A DNA stretch of 64,000 bases from Paracoccus sediminis (GCF_900188295.1 NZ_FZNM01000001.1:523212-587211), one strand, 5' to 3'; positions 9,053 through 19,505 are shown, numbered from the stretch's first letter. The notes: generated by a model not told the origin, from the letters alone. Made by a program: numbers and translations.

Positions 9053-10713
9053 CCCGGCTGCTTGGCCAATGCGGCCTCGCGCATCTGGGTCAGGGTCTGG
9101 CGCGGGGTCAGCGCCTCGGGCGAGATGTCCAGGTCCAGCAGGGCGCCGGTCGTCGATTGCAGCGCCCGGTCGAAAGCGGCGGCGAAATCGGCGGTCGCGC
9201 CAACCCGTTCGGCGTGAAAGCCATAGGCCTTTGCCAAGGCCACGAAGTCGGGATTGACCATGGTGGTCCCCGATACGCGGGCGGGAAAATGGCGTTCCTG
9301 ATGGGCGCGGATCGTGCCGTAGATGCCGTTGTTCAAAACCAGCACGATGGGCTGGGCGCCCGCCTGCATCGCGGTCGCAAGCTCGGAACAGGTCATCTGG
9401 AAATCGCCATCGCCCGCGAAGCAGACGACGGTGCGCGCGGGATTGGCGATCTTGGCGGCAATGGCGGCGGGCAGGCCGTAACCCATCGCCCCCGACTGAG
9501 GCGCCAGAAGGCGTGCGGCGGGGCCATAGGCCAGAAACTTGTCTGGCCAGACCGCGAAATTTCCGGCGCCATGGGTGATGACCGCATCCTCGGGCAGGCG
9601 GGTGCGCAGGTGGTCCATCACCGCCACCATGTCCACGGGCGAGGGTTGGGCCGGCGCCTGCATCGATGCGCGATACCCCGCGCGCGCCGCCTTGCGCCAA
9701 TCGGCCCACTGACCGGCCGCGGGCCGCAGCGCCTGGGCAAAGGCGTTCGGTCCCGCCTGGATGCCCAGGCGAGGCTGATAGACCTTGCCGATTTCCCCGT
9801 CCGAGGCATGGACATGGATCAGCGCCTGTTCCGGCTGGGGCACCCGCAGCAGGGTATAGCCGTCGGTGGTCATTTCCCCGAACCGCACATTGACGGCCAG
9901 CATCACGTCGCATTCCGCGATCAGGCGCCGGACATGGGTCGGCATGCCCACCCCCGCCTCGCCCGCATAGACGGGCGAGGTGTTGTCGAAGCGGTCCTGG
10001 AACCGGAAGGCGGCCAGCACGGGAATATCGGATGCCTCGGCAAACCGCTGCAACGCCGCCATGCCGTCCGGCGTCCAGGTGCAGCCGCCCGTCAGGATCA
10101 GCGGCCGCCGCGCCTTGCCCAGCATGGCAAGCGCGCGGTCCAGGGCCGCGGGCAGGGGGGCAGGCTCGGCGATTTCGGCCGGGCCGGTCAGGGGCGGGGC
10201 CTCGGTAGTGCCGGACAGCATATCCTCGGGCAGGGCGATCACCACGGGGCCGGGGCGCCCGGTGGTGGCGGTCTTCCAGGCACGGGCGATGATTTCGGGA
10301 ATCCGTTCCACCCGGTCGATTTCCACCGCCCATTTCGCCATGCTGCCGAAGACGGCGGGATAATCGATTTCCTGGAACGCCTCGCGCCCCTTCATGCCGG
10401 TCCCGACCTGCCCCACGAACACCAGCATCGGCGCGCTGTCCTGCATCGCGGTATGGATGCCGATGGCGGCGTTGGTGACGCCCGGCCCCCGCGTGACCAT
10501 GCAGATGCCGGGCTGGCCCGTCAGCTTGCCCCAGGCGGCGGCCATGAAGGACGCGCCGCCTTCGTTGCGGCACAGCACGAAATCCAGCCGCCCCTGCGTG
10601 TCGTGCAGCGCGTCCAGAACGGCCAGATAGCTTTCGCCGGGTATACCAAAGGCCTTGGTCGCGCCAAGCGCCATCAGGCAATCCACCAGCAACCCGCCGC
10701 CATTCCGTGCCAT
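9049..10713 (-). CDS. Thiamine pyrophosphate-dependent enzyme (acetolactate synthase large subunit-like)
   Basis: The 554-residue protein has the three domains of the pyruvate oxidase/acetolactate synthase family. The N-terminal domain carries GIPGES, with the TPP-activating Glu at about residue 27, and TRGPGVTNAAIGIHTAMQDS. The C-terminal domain has SGAMGYGLPAAIAAK (408-421), the TPP-magnesium motif GDGDFQ at 434, and NNGIYG at 461. No acetolactate synthase regulatory subunit is adjacent, so it is unlikely to be the main biosynthetic enzyme. Benzoylformate decarboxylase, sulfoacetaldehyde acetyltransferase and oxalyl-CoA decarboxylase relatives share this fold, and I cannot assign a substrate. 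Its start is only about 30 bases after the histidine kinase gene's stop on the same strand. Confidence 0.85.
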   Translation of the reverse strand: MARNGGGLLVDCLMALGATKAFGIPGESYLAVLDALHDTQGRLDFVLCRNEGGASFMAAAWGKLTGQPGICMVTRGPGVTNAAIGIHTAMQDSAPMLVFVGQVGTGMKGREAFQEIDYPAVFGSMAKWAVEIDRVERIPEIIARAWKTATTGRPGPVVIALPEDMLSGTTEAPPLTGPAEIAEPAPLPAALDRALAMLGKARRPLILTGGCTWTPDGMAALQRFAEASDIPVLAAFRFQDRFDNTSPVYAGEAGVGMPTHVRRLIAECDVMLAVNVRFGEMTTDGYTLLRVPQPEQALIHVHASDGEIGKVYQPRLGIQAGPNAFAQALRPAAGQWADWRKAARAGYRASMQAPAQPSPVDMVAVMDHLRTRLPEDAVITHGAGNFAVWPDKFLAYGPAARLLAPQSGAMGYGLPAAIAAKIANPARTVVCFAGDGDFQMTCSELATAMQAGAQPIVLVLNNGIYGTIRAHQERHFPARVSGTTMVNPDFVALAKAYGFHAERVGATADFAAAFDRALQSTTGALLDLDISPEALTPRQTLTQMREAALAKQPG

Positions 10714-10744
10714 GTCGTTCCCCCGTTCATGTCAGGGGGCCAGC

Positions 10745-12100
10745 TTATCGCCCGGCCGGCACGGCTGCCAGTGTCAGGCGGACACACAGTCCGGGATCGG
10801 CGTTCGAAACGTCCATCCGCCCGTTGGCGGCATCCATGATGTCGCTGACGAGGGCCAAGCCGATTCCCTGGCCTTCGCCGCCTTCGTCCAGGCGCATCCC
10901 GCGTTGCGACAGCCGCGCCAGCGATTCTGCCGGTACGCCGGGACCGTCGTCGCGGATGGTCAGGATCACCCGGTCGGTTTGCGGGGCCACGACGATGTCC
11001 ACCCGGCTGGCGGCGTGCTGCATGGCGTTTTCCAGAAGGGCGCCAAGCGCCTCGGTCAGGTCGTCGGGGTCGATGCGGGCGCGGGGGGCGGGGCCGGGCG
11101 CCCGGATGTCCCAGACGATTCCGGCACCCCGAGGTGTCCGGCGCAGCACCCGGATCAGGCGAGCCACGATCGCGGCAGGGTCGGCCTGGGCCGTGTGGTG
11201 ATCGGACTGGATCCGGGCGCGGGCCAGTTCCCGATCGACCAGCCGCCGCATCGCGGTGACGACGATCTCGACGCTGGCCGCGATGTCCGCCTGGCCCCGG
11301 TCCCGCAGGGTGTCCGCGTCGCCCAGCAGCGCCTGAAGGGGCGTCTTGAAACCGTGGGCCAGATCGCCCGCCCGGTGCCGCGCCCGCAACAGTTCGGCAT
11401 CGCGGGCATCCAGCAGCGTATCCATCTGCCGCGCCAAGGGCAGCATCTCGTCGGGCAGGTCGGTGCCGATGCGCGACCGCCGCCCGTGGGTCAGCGCCTG
11501 CACGCGAAACGCGACCTCGGCCAGGGGGGACAGGCCGACGCGGATTTGCAGCCAGGATCCGCCCACCAGCAAAAGGCCCAGAAAGGCCAGATAGGGGATC
11601 AGGTCGCCTAGAAAACCGCGCCGCGCGGCGGTCAGGGCCGCGCGGTCGGTGGCCATCAGGATGCGCAGGCGGCGCGTGTCCTGCCCGCGCCCCACCAGCA
11701 GGCTTTGTTCCACGGCCAGCAGCGGTTCGCCCTGCGGTCCCGGCAGGCCCAGCACCTCGGTTCGGCCGGGCGGCGGGGCGGGCCTGTCCATCGGCAGGGT
11801 GTAATCCCACAGCGACCGCGACCGGCGGACCTCGCCGTCCAGGGCCACCTGCCAGTAATGGCCGGAAAAGGGTTGCTGATACAGCCTGTCCGCCGGCGGC
11901 GCGGGCAGGCGGGGCATCCCCTTTGCGTCGTATTCGACGATCCCGGCAAGGGTCAGGGCGCGGGCCTCCAGATCGCCCACCGCCACCCGTTCGACATGGC
12001 GTTCGAACAGCAGCGCCAGCCCAAGCGCGGCAAGGCCCAGCGTCGCCACGATGGCAAATGCGCCGATCACCAGCAGCCGCAGCCGCAACGACCGGCGCAT
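10745..12100 (-). CDS. Sensor histidine kinase (PhoQ/QseC-like)
   Basis: The 451-residue protein has transmembrane segments at about 8-32 and 165-186, flanking a periplasmic sensor domain of about 130 residues that contains no Cys. HAMP-like linker sequence leads to a DHp domain with LAHGFKTPLQAL, giving phosphorylatable His at about 249. The ATPase domain shows the N-box ALLENAMQHA, IRDDGPGVP and GQGIGLALVSDI. Its ATG overlaps the stop of the response regulator gene by one base (TGATG). With the upstream PepSY protein it forms a three-gene operon. Confidence 0.92.
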   Translation of the reverse strand: MRRSLRLRLLVIGAFAIVATLGLAALGLALLFERHVERVAVGDLEARALTLAGIVEYDAKGMPRLPAPPADRLYQQPFSGHYWQVALDGEVRRSRSLWDYTLPMDRPAPPPGRTEVLGLPGPQGEPLLAVEQSLLVGRGQDTRRLRILMATDRAALTAARRGFLGDLIPYLAFLGLLLVGGSWLQIRVGLSPLAEVAFRVQALTHGRRSRIGTDLPDEMLPLARQMDTLLDARDAELLRARHRAGDLAHGFKTPLQALLGDADTLRDRGQADIAASVEIVVTAMRRLVDRELARARIQSDHHTAQADPAAIVARLIRVLRRTPRGAGIVWDIRAPGPAPRARIDPDDLTEALGALLENAMQHAASRVDIVVAPQTDRVILTIRDDGPGVPAESLARLSQRGMRLDEGGEGQGIGLALVSDIMDAANGRMDVSNADPGLCVRLTLAAVPAGR

Positions 12101-12762
12101 CAGTCCTGCGGTCCCAGATCGTAACCGAAGCCGCGCCGGGTGCGGATCATCCCTGCGCCCACCTTGCGGCGCAGGCGGGCAATGACGGCTTCCAGCGCGT
12201 TGGCGTCGCGGGCGTCGTCGTCGCCGTACAGGTGTTCCAGCAGTTCGGACGGCGTCACCGTGCGGTCGCGGTGCAGCGTCAGATAGGCCAGCAGGCGGTA
12301 TTCCAGCGGCGTGACCGGCACCGGAACGCCTGAAACGGCGACCGACATCCGGTTCAGGTCCACCGCCATCTGCCCGACCTGCTGGACCGACGCGCCGCGC
12401 CCGCCCGACCGGCGCACAAGCGCGCGGGCGCGGGCGATCAGTTCCTCCATCCGAAAGGGCTTGGGCAGATAGTCGTCGGCGCCCGCGTCGATCCCCTCGA
12501 CCCGTTCGGTCCAGGCGCCGCGCGCCGTCAGGACCAGCACCGGGCTGTCGCAGCCCTCGGACCGCCAGCGTTTCAGGATGGTCAGGCCGTCCAGGCGGGG
12601 CAGGCCCAGATCCAGCACGATCAGGTCATAACGTTCGGTGCCGCCGCGAAACCACGCTGTTTCCCCGTCCGCGACCATTTCCACCCGGAACCCCGCCGAG
12701 GCCAGGGCCTGCACCAGATCGGCCGCAATGCGGCGATCATCCTCGACCACAAGGGCGCGCAT
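12100..12762 (-). CDS. OmpR/PhoP-family response regulator
   Basis: With the ATG at 12762 the protein has 220 residues; a TTG one codon upstream is an alternative. The receiver domain has the acidic pair ED at 8-9, phosphorylation site Asp51 in LIVLDLGLPRLDG, and Lys101 in DYLPKPF. The C-terminal winged helix includes VPVTPLEYRLLAYLTLH and IRTRRGFGYDL, typical of the OmpR class. It is coupled to the PepSY gene upstream and the kinase gene downstream by one-base TGATG overlaps. OmpR-class regulators usually bind direct repeats about 11 bases apart, and such repeats occur just upstream of the operon. Confidence 0.94.
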   Translation of the reverse strand: MRALVVEDDRRIAADLVQALASAGFRVEMVADGETAWFRGGTERYDLIVLDLGLPRLDGLTILKRWRSEGCDSPVLVLTARGAWTERVEGIDAGADDYLPKPFRMEELIARARALVRRSGGRGASVQQVGQMAVDLNRMSVAVSGVPVPVTPLEYRLLAYLTLHRDRTVTPSELLEHLYGDDDARDANALEAVIARLRRKVGAGMIRTRRGFGYDLGPQD

Positions 12763-13070
12763 CAATCGTCCGTTTCGTCTTCAATGCCAAGGATCGCCCC
12801 GGTGGCCGCGTCCATGTCCACCTCGATCAGGCGGCCCTGGGCGGTAATCAGTTCGACCTCATAAACGCGCAGGCCGCGGCTGTATTCAAGCTCGACCTCG
12901 ACGACCTGGCCGGGATGCTCTCCCTCCAGGCGTCGCAGGATGTCCGCCAGAGGCAGGATCTCGCCCCGTTCGACGGCACCCTGGGCCAGTTCGAAGTCGG
13001 GCATGGCGCCCGGCTGCCCGCCGGCGGGAAGGGGAAGGATCAAGGCGGCGATGGCGAACAGATGTTTCAT
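12762..13070 (-). CDS. PepSY domain-containing periplasmic protein
   Basis: The start at 13070 gives 102 residues and a clean signal peptide (MKHLFAIAALILPLPAGG). The mature part is one PepSY-like domain: GEILPLADILRRLEGEHPGQ, then a strand-rich segment ending VDMDAATGAILGIEDETDD. Longer upstream starts would bury the signal sequence. PepSY proteins often accompany OmpR/PhoQ-type two-component genes and may act as periplasmic modulators. That role here is inference from the operon. It is the first gene of the operon and faces the RTX gene across the CTGACA array. Confidence 0.88.
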   Translation of the reverse strand: MKHLFAIAALILPLPAGGQPGAMPDFELAQGAVERGEILPLADILRRLEGEHPGQVVEVELEYSRGLRVYEVELITAQGRLIEVDMDAATGAILGIEDETDD

Positions 13071-13095
13071 GGCGATGGTCCGTATCGAAGATGGG

Positions 13096-13159
13096 CTGAC
13101 ATTCCGCTGACAGATCCGTCCTGACATTCGCCTGACACGCCGCGTCAGAGATCTGTCAG
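13096..13159. promoter_or_regulatory. CTGACA direct-repeat array, likely response-regulator operator
   Basis: Four CTGACA copies start at 13096, 13107, 13121 and 13132. They form two pairs, each with an 11-base period (CTGACATTCCGCTGACA and CTGACATTCGCCTGACA). The second copy extends to CTGACAGATC (13107-13116), which is perfectly mirrored by GATCTGTCAG at 13150-13159. The array lies between the PepSY-regulator-kinase operon and the divergent RTX gene. An 11-base direct repeat is the usual operator geometry of OmpR-class regulators. Binding by the adjacent regulator is inferred. Confidence 0.7.
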
Positions 13160-13238
13160 CGTGCCTGGGTTAGATCGATTCGCACCGAAACCCAGGCGGT
13201 CCCCGTCGGGCCGCACCTCAACGACGAAGGAAAGTCAC

Positions 13239-13820
13239 ATGGCACGCAAGATCGGCACGAACGGCGCGGACAGCATCGGGGGCACCTCGCTGTCCGATTG
13301 GCTGGCGGGGCTGCGCGGCAATGATGTCATCAACGGCTATCGCGGCAATGATGACATTTACGGCGGCGACGGCAACGACCGGCTGTACGGCGGCGACGGC
13401 AATGACGAAATCGAGGGCGGCGCCGGGGACGACCGGCTGTGGGGCCAGCAGGGTCACGACGAACTGGACGGCGATGGCGGCGACGACAGCATTTCGGCGG
13501 GCGGCGGCAACGATGACCTGGACGGCGGCAGCGGCAACGACGTGATGCATGCCGGCAGCGGCAACGACATCCTGACGGGCGGCTCCGGGGCGGACGAATT
13601 CGAATTCGAACGCGGCGACGGGCGCGACACCCTGGCCGATTTCCAGAACGGTCTGGACCGCATCGATCTGGACGATTTCAGCGCGGCGCAGGTGGCCCAG
13701 ATCATCGGCGCGGCCCGCCAGCAGGGCGGCGACCTGGTGCTGACCCTGGACAGCGCCACGTCGATCACCCTCGAGGATATGCAGCGCGCCCAGCTGGATC
13801 TGAGCGACTTTTCCTTCTGA
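13239..13820 (+). CDS. Small RTX-type calcium-binding repeat protein
   Basis: The protein has 193 residues. The ATG at 13239 is preceded by GAAGGA. Residues about 10-125 are tandem nonapeptide repeats of the form GGxGNDxLx (for example GGDGNDRLYGGDGNDEI), which fold as a calcium-bound beta-roll. The C-terminal 70 residues (ADEFEFERGDGRDTLADF, then DRIDLDDFS and an aliphatic end LDLSDFSF) match the non-cleaved type I secretion signal of RTX proteins. No catalytic domain and no type I secretion genes are present nearby. It faces the PepSY two-component operon across the CTGACA array, suggesting shared control. A strong terminator follows. Confidence 0.88.
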   Translation: MARKIGTNGADSIGGTSLSDWLAGLRGNDVINGYRGNDDIYGGDGNDRLYGGDGNDEIEGGAGDDRLWGQQGHDELDGDGGDDSISAGGGNDDLDGGSGNDVMHAGSGNDILTGGSGADEFEFERGDGRDTLADFQNGLDRIDLDDFSAAQVAQIIGAARQQGGDLVLTLDSATSITLEDMQRAQLDLSDFSF

Positions 13821-13847
13821 TCCGCCGATTCGCGTCGGAAGAACGGC

Positions 13848-13876
13848 GGCGGCACCCTGCAAGGTGCCGCCTTTTT
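13848..13876 (+). terminator. Rho-independent terminator after the RTX gene
   Basis: A perfect 9-bp stem (GGCGGCACC at 13848-13856 with GGTGCCGCC at 13863-13871), a 6-base loop and five T residues (13872-13876). It ends the RTX transcript about 28 bases after the stop codon. Confidence 0.93.
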
Positions 13877-13981
13877 CACGCAGCGTTGCGGATTGTGCAA
13901 GACAATGGCCTTGGCCAGCTTGAAGCGACAGGGTTCCCCGCCTAGGTTCCGGCGACACTTTTCTGGATTCTGCGGTGCGAC

Positions 13982-16948
13982 ATGACGACTGAGGTGCTTT
14001 CCCGTGCGTGGCCGACCGGCAACAGCGTCTGCGGTGAGCTTGTGCGCCGGTTCGACTGGTCGCGGACCTCTCTGGGACCGATCGACCAATGGCCGCAGAA
14101 TCTGCGCATCAAGGTCAATTCGCTGGTCAATTCGCCAATCCCCCAAGTCCTGATGTGGGGCCGCGATCATGTGATGATCTACAACGACAGCTATGTCGAG
14201 ATCGCCGGAAACTATCACCCCAAGGCGCTGGGCGGAAAGGTGCCCGACATCTGGCCCGAGATCTGGGATTTCAACAGCACGATCCTGGAACGCGGCCTGG
14301 AGGGAGAGGTCCAGGCGTTCCGCGAACAGACGATGGTTCTCAACCGCAGCGGCGCGCCCGAAACCGTCGTCTTCGACCTGTTCTATACCCCGATCTACAA
14401 TGACGACGGGACGGGGGTCGATGGCGTCCTGTGCACGGTCCTGGAAATCACCAAGACGGTGCGCGCCCGCGAGGCCCTGGCCGAAAGCCAGGCCGAACTG
14501 TATCATCTTGCCGATGCCCTGCCGATCCTTGTCGGCTTCATGGACAAGTCGCTGACCTTCCGGTTCGCCAACCAGTGCTATCTGGACATGCTGGGCGTTA
14601 CCCGCGAACAGGTCATTGGCAGCCAGATCACCGATGTTCTGGGCGCCGAACAGGCGGCCGTGATCGAGGACATGCTGCACCACGCCCTGTCGGGCGAAAC
14701 GGTCAATGTCGATGCCACCGTCCGCCTGCCCGGCAAAGGCCCCAGGGCGTTCGAGATGCGCTGCCTGCCCCGCAAGACGCGCGACGACCGGATCGACGGC
14801 GTCTATATGATCCTGATCGACATCGAGGATCGCAAGCAGACCGAAATCCGCCTGCGCAACAGCAACGACCGCTTCAGTGCGGCTGTGGACGCCATTCACA
14901 GCGTGCTGTGGACCAATTCGGCCGATGGGCGGATGGTCGGCGAACAGCGCGGCTGGGCGGCGCTGACGGGACAGGGCCAGGACGAATATCAGGATTACGG
15001 CTGGGCCGATGCCGTCCATCCCGACGACCGCGCGGGCACGATCGATGCTTGGCACAAGGCCGTGCAGGCGCGGGCCACCTTTGAATGGGAACATCGGGTT
15101 CGCGGCACCGACGGGGACTATCGCATCTTTGCCATCCGCGCCGTGCCCACCCTGGGTGCGGCGGGCGAGATCGTGGAATGGGTCGGCGTCCATACCGACA
15201 TCACCGAACAGCGCATGAACGAAGCGCAACTGCTGGCCCAGGCCGAGGATTTGCAGCGCCAGGTTGCCCACCGCGAACGCGCCGAGGACCAGTTGCGGCG
15301 CTTGAACGAAAACCTGGAAGCCCGCGTCGCGGACGAAATCGACCGCCACCGCAGGACCGAACAGGCCTTGCACCGTTCCCAAAAGATGGAATCCATGGGC
15401 CAGCTGACCGGCGGCGTGGCGCATGATTTCAACAACCTGCTGCAAGTGATCGCCGGAAATCTTCAGATGCTGGCAAAGGATGTCGAGGCCGATCCCAAGG
15501 CGGGCCAGCGGGTCGAGAACGCCCTGTCCGCCGTGACGCGCGGGGCCAAGCTTGCCAGCCAGCTTCTGGCGTTCGGGCGCCGCCAGCCGCTGGAGCCCAG
15601 GGTGATCCAGCCCTGCCGTCTGGTCGGAGAGATGGACGAATTGCTGCGCCGGTCGCTGGGCGAGACGATCGAGGTGCAGGTGATCGTGCCCGAAAACCTG
15701 TGGAACATCTGCGTGGACCGGGCACAATTGGAAAGCGCGTTGCTGAACCTGGCGATCAACGCCCGCGACGCCATGGACGGTCCCGGCCGCCTGACCATCG
15801 AGATGGCCAACACCCAGCTGGACGAGGTTTACGCGCGGGTGGCGGGCGATGTGTCGGCAGGTGATTATGTCATGCTGGCCGTGACCGATACCGGCTGCGG
15901 CATGACCCCGGACGTGCTGGACCGCATCTTCGATCCGTTCTTTTCCACCAAGCCCGAAGGCCGGGGGACCGGCCTTGGCATGTCGATGGTCTATGGCTTC
16001 GTCAAGCAATCGGGCGGGCATGTGTCGGTGTACAGCGAGCCGGGCGATGGCACGACGGTGCGCATCTATCTGCCGCGTTCGGAAAGCGAGGAGGAAGCCG
16101 ACATCCCGCTGTTCGACGGCCCGGTCGTGGGCGGCACCGAAACCGTCCTGGTCGTCGAGGACGACGAGGCCGTTCGGGCCACCGTGGTCGATCTGCTGGG
16201 ATCGCTGGGATACACGGTGCTGACCGCGCGCGATGCGCAGGCGGGGCTGGCGGTGGTGGAAAGCGGATTGCACATCGACGTGCTGTTCACCGACGTGGTG
16301 ATGCCCGGCACGCTGTCCAGCCGCGAAATGGCGCGCCGCGCGCAAGAGGTCATTCCGGGGCTGGGGGTGCTGTTCACCTCGGGCTATACCGAAAATTCCA
16401 TCGTTCATGGCGGCAAGCTGGATCCGGGGGTCGAGCTGTTGTCGAAACCCTATCCGCGCGAAGCCCTGGCCCGGCGGCTGCGCCATGTCATCGCCAATGC
16501 CCAGCAGATCCGGCAGGCGGCCGGGGCCGGACATGCGCCCCAGCCGGCGGCGCCCCGGCCCGCGCCCGCGGCGGCGGTGCCCGCGACGGATCGCGGCCTG
16601 TCCATCCTTCTGGTCGAGGACAACGGTCTGATCCGCGCCGATACCGCCATCATGCTGGAGGAGATGGGTCACGCCGTGACCCAGGCGGGAAAGGCCGCCC
16701 CGGCCCTTGCCTGCCTCGAGGACAAGACCTTTGATCTGCTGCTGACCGATCTGGGCCTGCCGGACATGAACGGCAACGATCTGGCGCAGCGCGCCGTGGC
16801 GATCCAGCCGGGGCTGGCGGTCGTCTATGCCACCGGCGACAGCCAGTTGCCCGCGAACTGCCCCGCGCAGACCGTCCTGTTGTGCAAGCCCTATGGCGAA
16901 GACCAGTTGCGCGGCGTCGTCAACGAAGCCCTGGGCCGGATTGCCTGA
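13982..16948 (+). CDS. PAS-containing hybrid sensor histidine kinase with two receiver domains
   Basis: The 988-residue protein has no clear membrane segment and is probably cytoplasmic. In order it has three PAS-like domains (about 50-160, 175-285 and 300-410, the last with WADAVHPDDRAGTIDAW), a coiled coil at 410-465, and an HWE-unlike DHp domain with GGVAHDFNNLLQVIAGNL (His about 481). An ATPase domain follows with NLAINARDAMDG, TDTGCGM and GTGLGMSMVYGFV. Two receiver domains end the protein (about 720-835 and 860-975), each with a conserved Asp (LFTDVVMPG and LLTDLGLPD) and Lys (SKPY, CKPY). No partner regulator or phosphotransfer protein is adjacent. Output through a diffusible His-phosphotransfer or REC protein is possible. 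Confidence 0.93.
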   Translation: MTTEVLSRAWPTGNSVCGELVRRFDWSRTSLGPIDQWPQNLRIKVNSLVNSPIPQVLMWGRDHVMIYNDSYVEIAGNYHPKALGGKVPDIWPEIWDFNSTILERGLEGEVQAFREQTMVLNRSGAPETVVFDLFYTPIYNDDGTGVDGVLCTVLEITKTVRAREALAESQAELYHLADALPILVGFMDKSLTFRFANQCYLDMLGVTREQVIGSQITDVLGAEQAAVIEDMLHHALSGETVNVDATVRLPGKGPRAFEMRCLPRKTRDDRIDGVYMILIDIEDRKQTEIRLRNSNDRFSAAVDAIHSVLWTNSADGRMVGEQRGWAALTGQGQDEYQDYGWADAVHPDDRAGTIDAWHKAVQARATFEWEHRVRGTDGDYRIFAIRAVPTLGAAGEIVEWVGVHTDITEQRMNEAQLLAQAEDLQRQVAHRERAEDQLRRLNENLEARVADEIDRHRRTEQALHRSQKMESMGQLTGGVAHDFNNLLQVIAGNLQMLAKDVEADPKAGQRVENALSAVTRGAKLASQLLAFGRRQPLEPRVIQPCRLVGEMDELLRRSLGETIEVQVIVPENLWNICVDRAQLESALLNLAINARDAMDGPGRLTIEMANTQLDEVYARVAGDVSAGDYVMLAVTDTGCGMTPDVLDRIFDPFFSTKPEGRGTGLGMSMVYGFVKQSGGHVSVYSEPGDGTTVRIYLPRSESEEEADIPLFDGPVVGGTETVLVVEDDEAVRATVVDLLGSLGYTVLTARDAQAGLAVVESGLHIDVLFTDVVMPGTLSSREMARRAQEVIPGLGVLFTSGYTENSIVHGGKLDPGVELLSKPYPREALARRLRHVIANAQQIRQAAGAGHAPQPAAPRPAPAAAVPATDRGLSILLVEDNGLIRADTAIMLEEMGHAVTQAGKAAPALACLEDKTFDLLLTDLGLPDMNGNDLAQRAVAIQPGLAVVYATGDSQLPANCPAQTVLLCKPYGEDQLRGVVNEALGRIA

Positions 16949-16988
16949 GCCAAGCCCCTTGGCGGAACCAGTATCGCATGTTATCTAG

Positions 16989-17118
16989 GGGATGTTCTCA
17001 GGGCGGGGTGCAATTCCCCACCGGCGGTCACAGCCCGCGAGCGCCCGTCGGCAACGATGGGGTCAGCAGATCCGGTGAAACTCCGGGGCCGACAGTTACA
17101 GTCTGGATGAAAGAGAAC
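16989..17118 (+). ncRNA. FMN riboswitch (RFN element)
   Basis: The element contains the conserved RFN blocks in order: GATGTTCTCAGGGCGGGGTG near 16991, AATTCCCCACCGGCGGT near 17012, AGCCCGCGAGC near 17032, GGTCAGCAGATCCGGT near 17061, TCCGGGGCCGACAGT near 17081, and GGATGAAAGAGAAC at the 3' end. It lies directly upstream of ribH in the sense orientation. In this class FMN binding represses riboflavin genes. I saw no hairpin with a T-run between it and ribH, so control is probably translational. Confidence 0.96.
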
Positions 17119-17148
17119 CGTGGCCGCGTCCTGTCCAAAGGGGCGGTC

Positions 17149-17181
17149 ATGGCTCGTGTCCTGGGACCGTACGCACGCTAA
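17149..17181 (+). CDS. Possible 10-codon leader peptide between riboswitch and ribH
   Basis: A short frame encodes MARVLGPYAR and stops with TAA at 17179-17181. It has a good Shine-Dalgarno sequence (AAAGGGG, 17137-17143) five bases before its ATG. The stop lies just ahead of the weak ribH ribosome-binding site. Ribosomes translating it could be channelled to ribH, or the FMN-bound leader could mask it. It may be coincidental; conservation in related species would decide. Confidence 0.35.
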   Translation: MARVLGPYAR

Positions 17182-17198
17182 CGTAAGGTTCCTGAAAG

Positions 17199-17672
17199 AT
17201 GACCCACAAGACCCCCCGTATCGCTTTCATCAAGGCCCGCTGGCATTCCGACGTGGTTGATCGCGCCCATGACGGTTTTCTGGCCGAACAGCAGCGCCTG
17301 ATGCCCGGCGCCGAAGTGGTGGCCTATGACGTGCCCGGCGCGTTCGAGATGCCGTTGCTGGCCAAGAAACTGGCCCAGACCGGCACATACGACGCCGTGG
17401 TCGCCGCCGCCCTGGTCGTCGATGGCGGCATCTATCGCCATGATTTCGTGGCCGCAGCGGTCGTGACCGGCCTGATGACCGCCGGCCTGGAAACCGGCGT
17501 CCCGTGTTTCTCGGTGTCGCTGACGCCGCACAATTACCAGGAAACCGACCTGCTGACCGGCTTTTTCCGCGATCATTTTGTCAAGAAGGGCGCCGAGGCC
17601 GCGAACGCCGTCCACCAGATTCTGGAACTGGACGCGCGTATCGCCGCCGAGGGGCGCGCGAACGTCGCCTGA
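17199..17672 (+). CDS. ribH: 6,7-dimethyl-8-ribityllumazine synthase (RibH2 type)
   Basis: The 157-residue protein carries FIKARWHSDVVDRAHDGF near the N-terminus, VPGAFEMPLLAKKLA near residue 45, and VAAALVVDGGIYRHDFVA with the catalytic-loop His near 85. This sequence style matches RibH2 lumazine synthases of alphaproteobacteria (as in Brucella), which form decamers rather than icosahedra. The enzyme condenses 5-amino-6-ribitylaminouracil with dihydroxybutanone phosphate in riboflavin synthesis. It is a single-gene unit under the FMN riboswitch, with no other rib gene adjacent. It converges on glmS with only 15 bases between the stops. Confidence 0.96.
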   Translation: MTHKTPRIAFIKARWHSDVVDRAHDGFLAEQQRLMPGAEVVAYDVPGAFEMPLLAKKLAQTGTYDAVVAAALVVDGGIYRHDFVAAAVVTGLMTAGLETGVPCFSVSLTPHNYQETDLLTGFFRDHFVKKGAEAANAVHQILELDARIAAEGRANVA

Positions 17673-17687
17673 CGCCGCGCGCCGTCC

Positions 17688-19504
<1,817 letters not shown>

Positions 19505-19505
<1 letters not shown>

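Noticed and set aside
13330..13560. Regular short repeats that might suggest a CRISPR array
   Set aside because: They encode GGxGNDxLx calcium-binding repeats in frame, with no spacer-like unique segments of constant length.
13454..16672. A 1072-codon open frame on the minus strand opposite the hybrid kinase
   Set aside because: It is a shadow of the kinase gene caused by GC-rich codon use; the plus-strand frame has clear PAS, kinase and receiver motifs.
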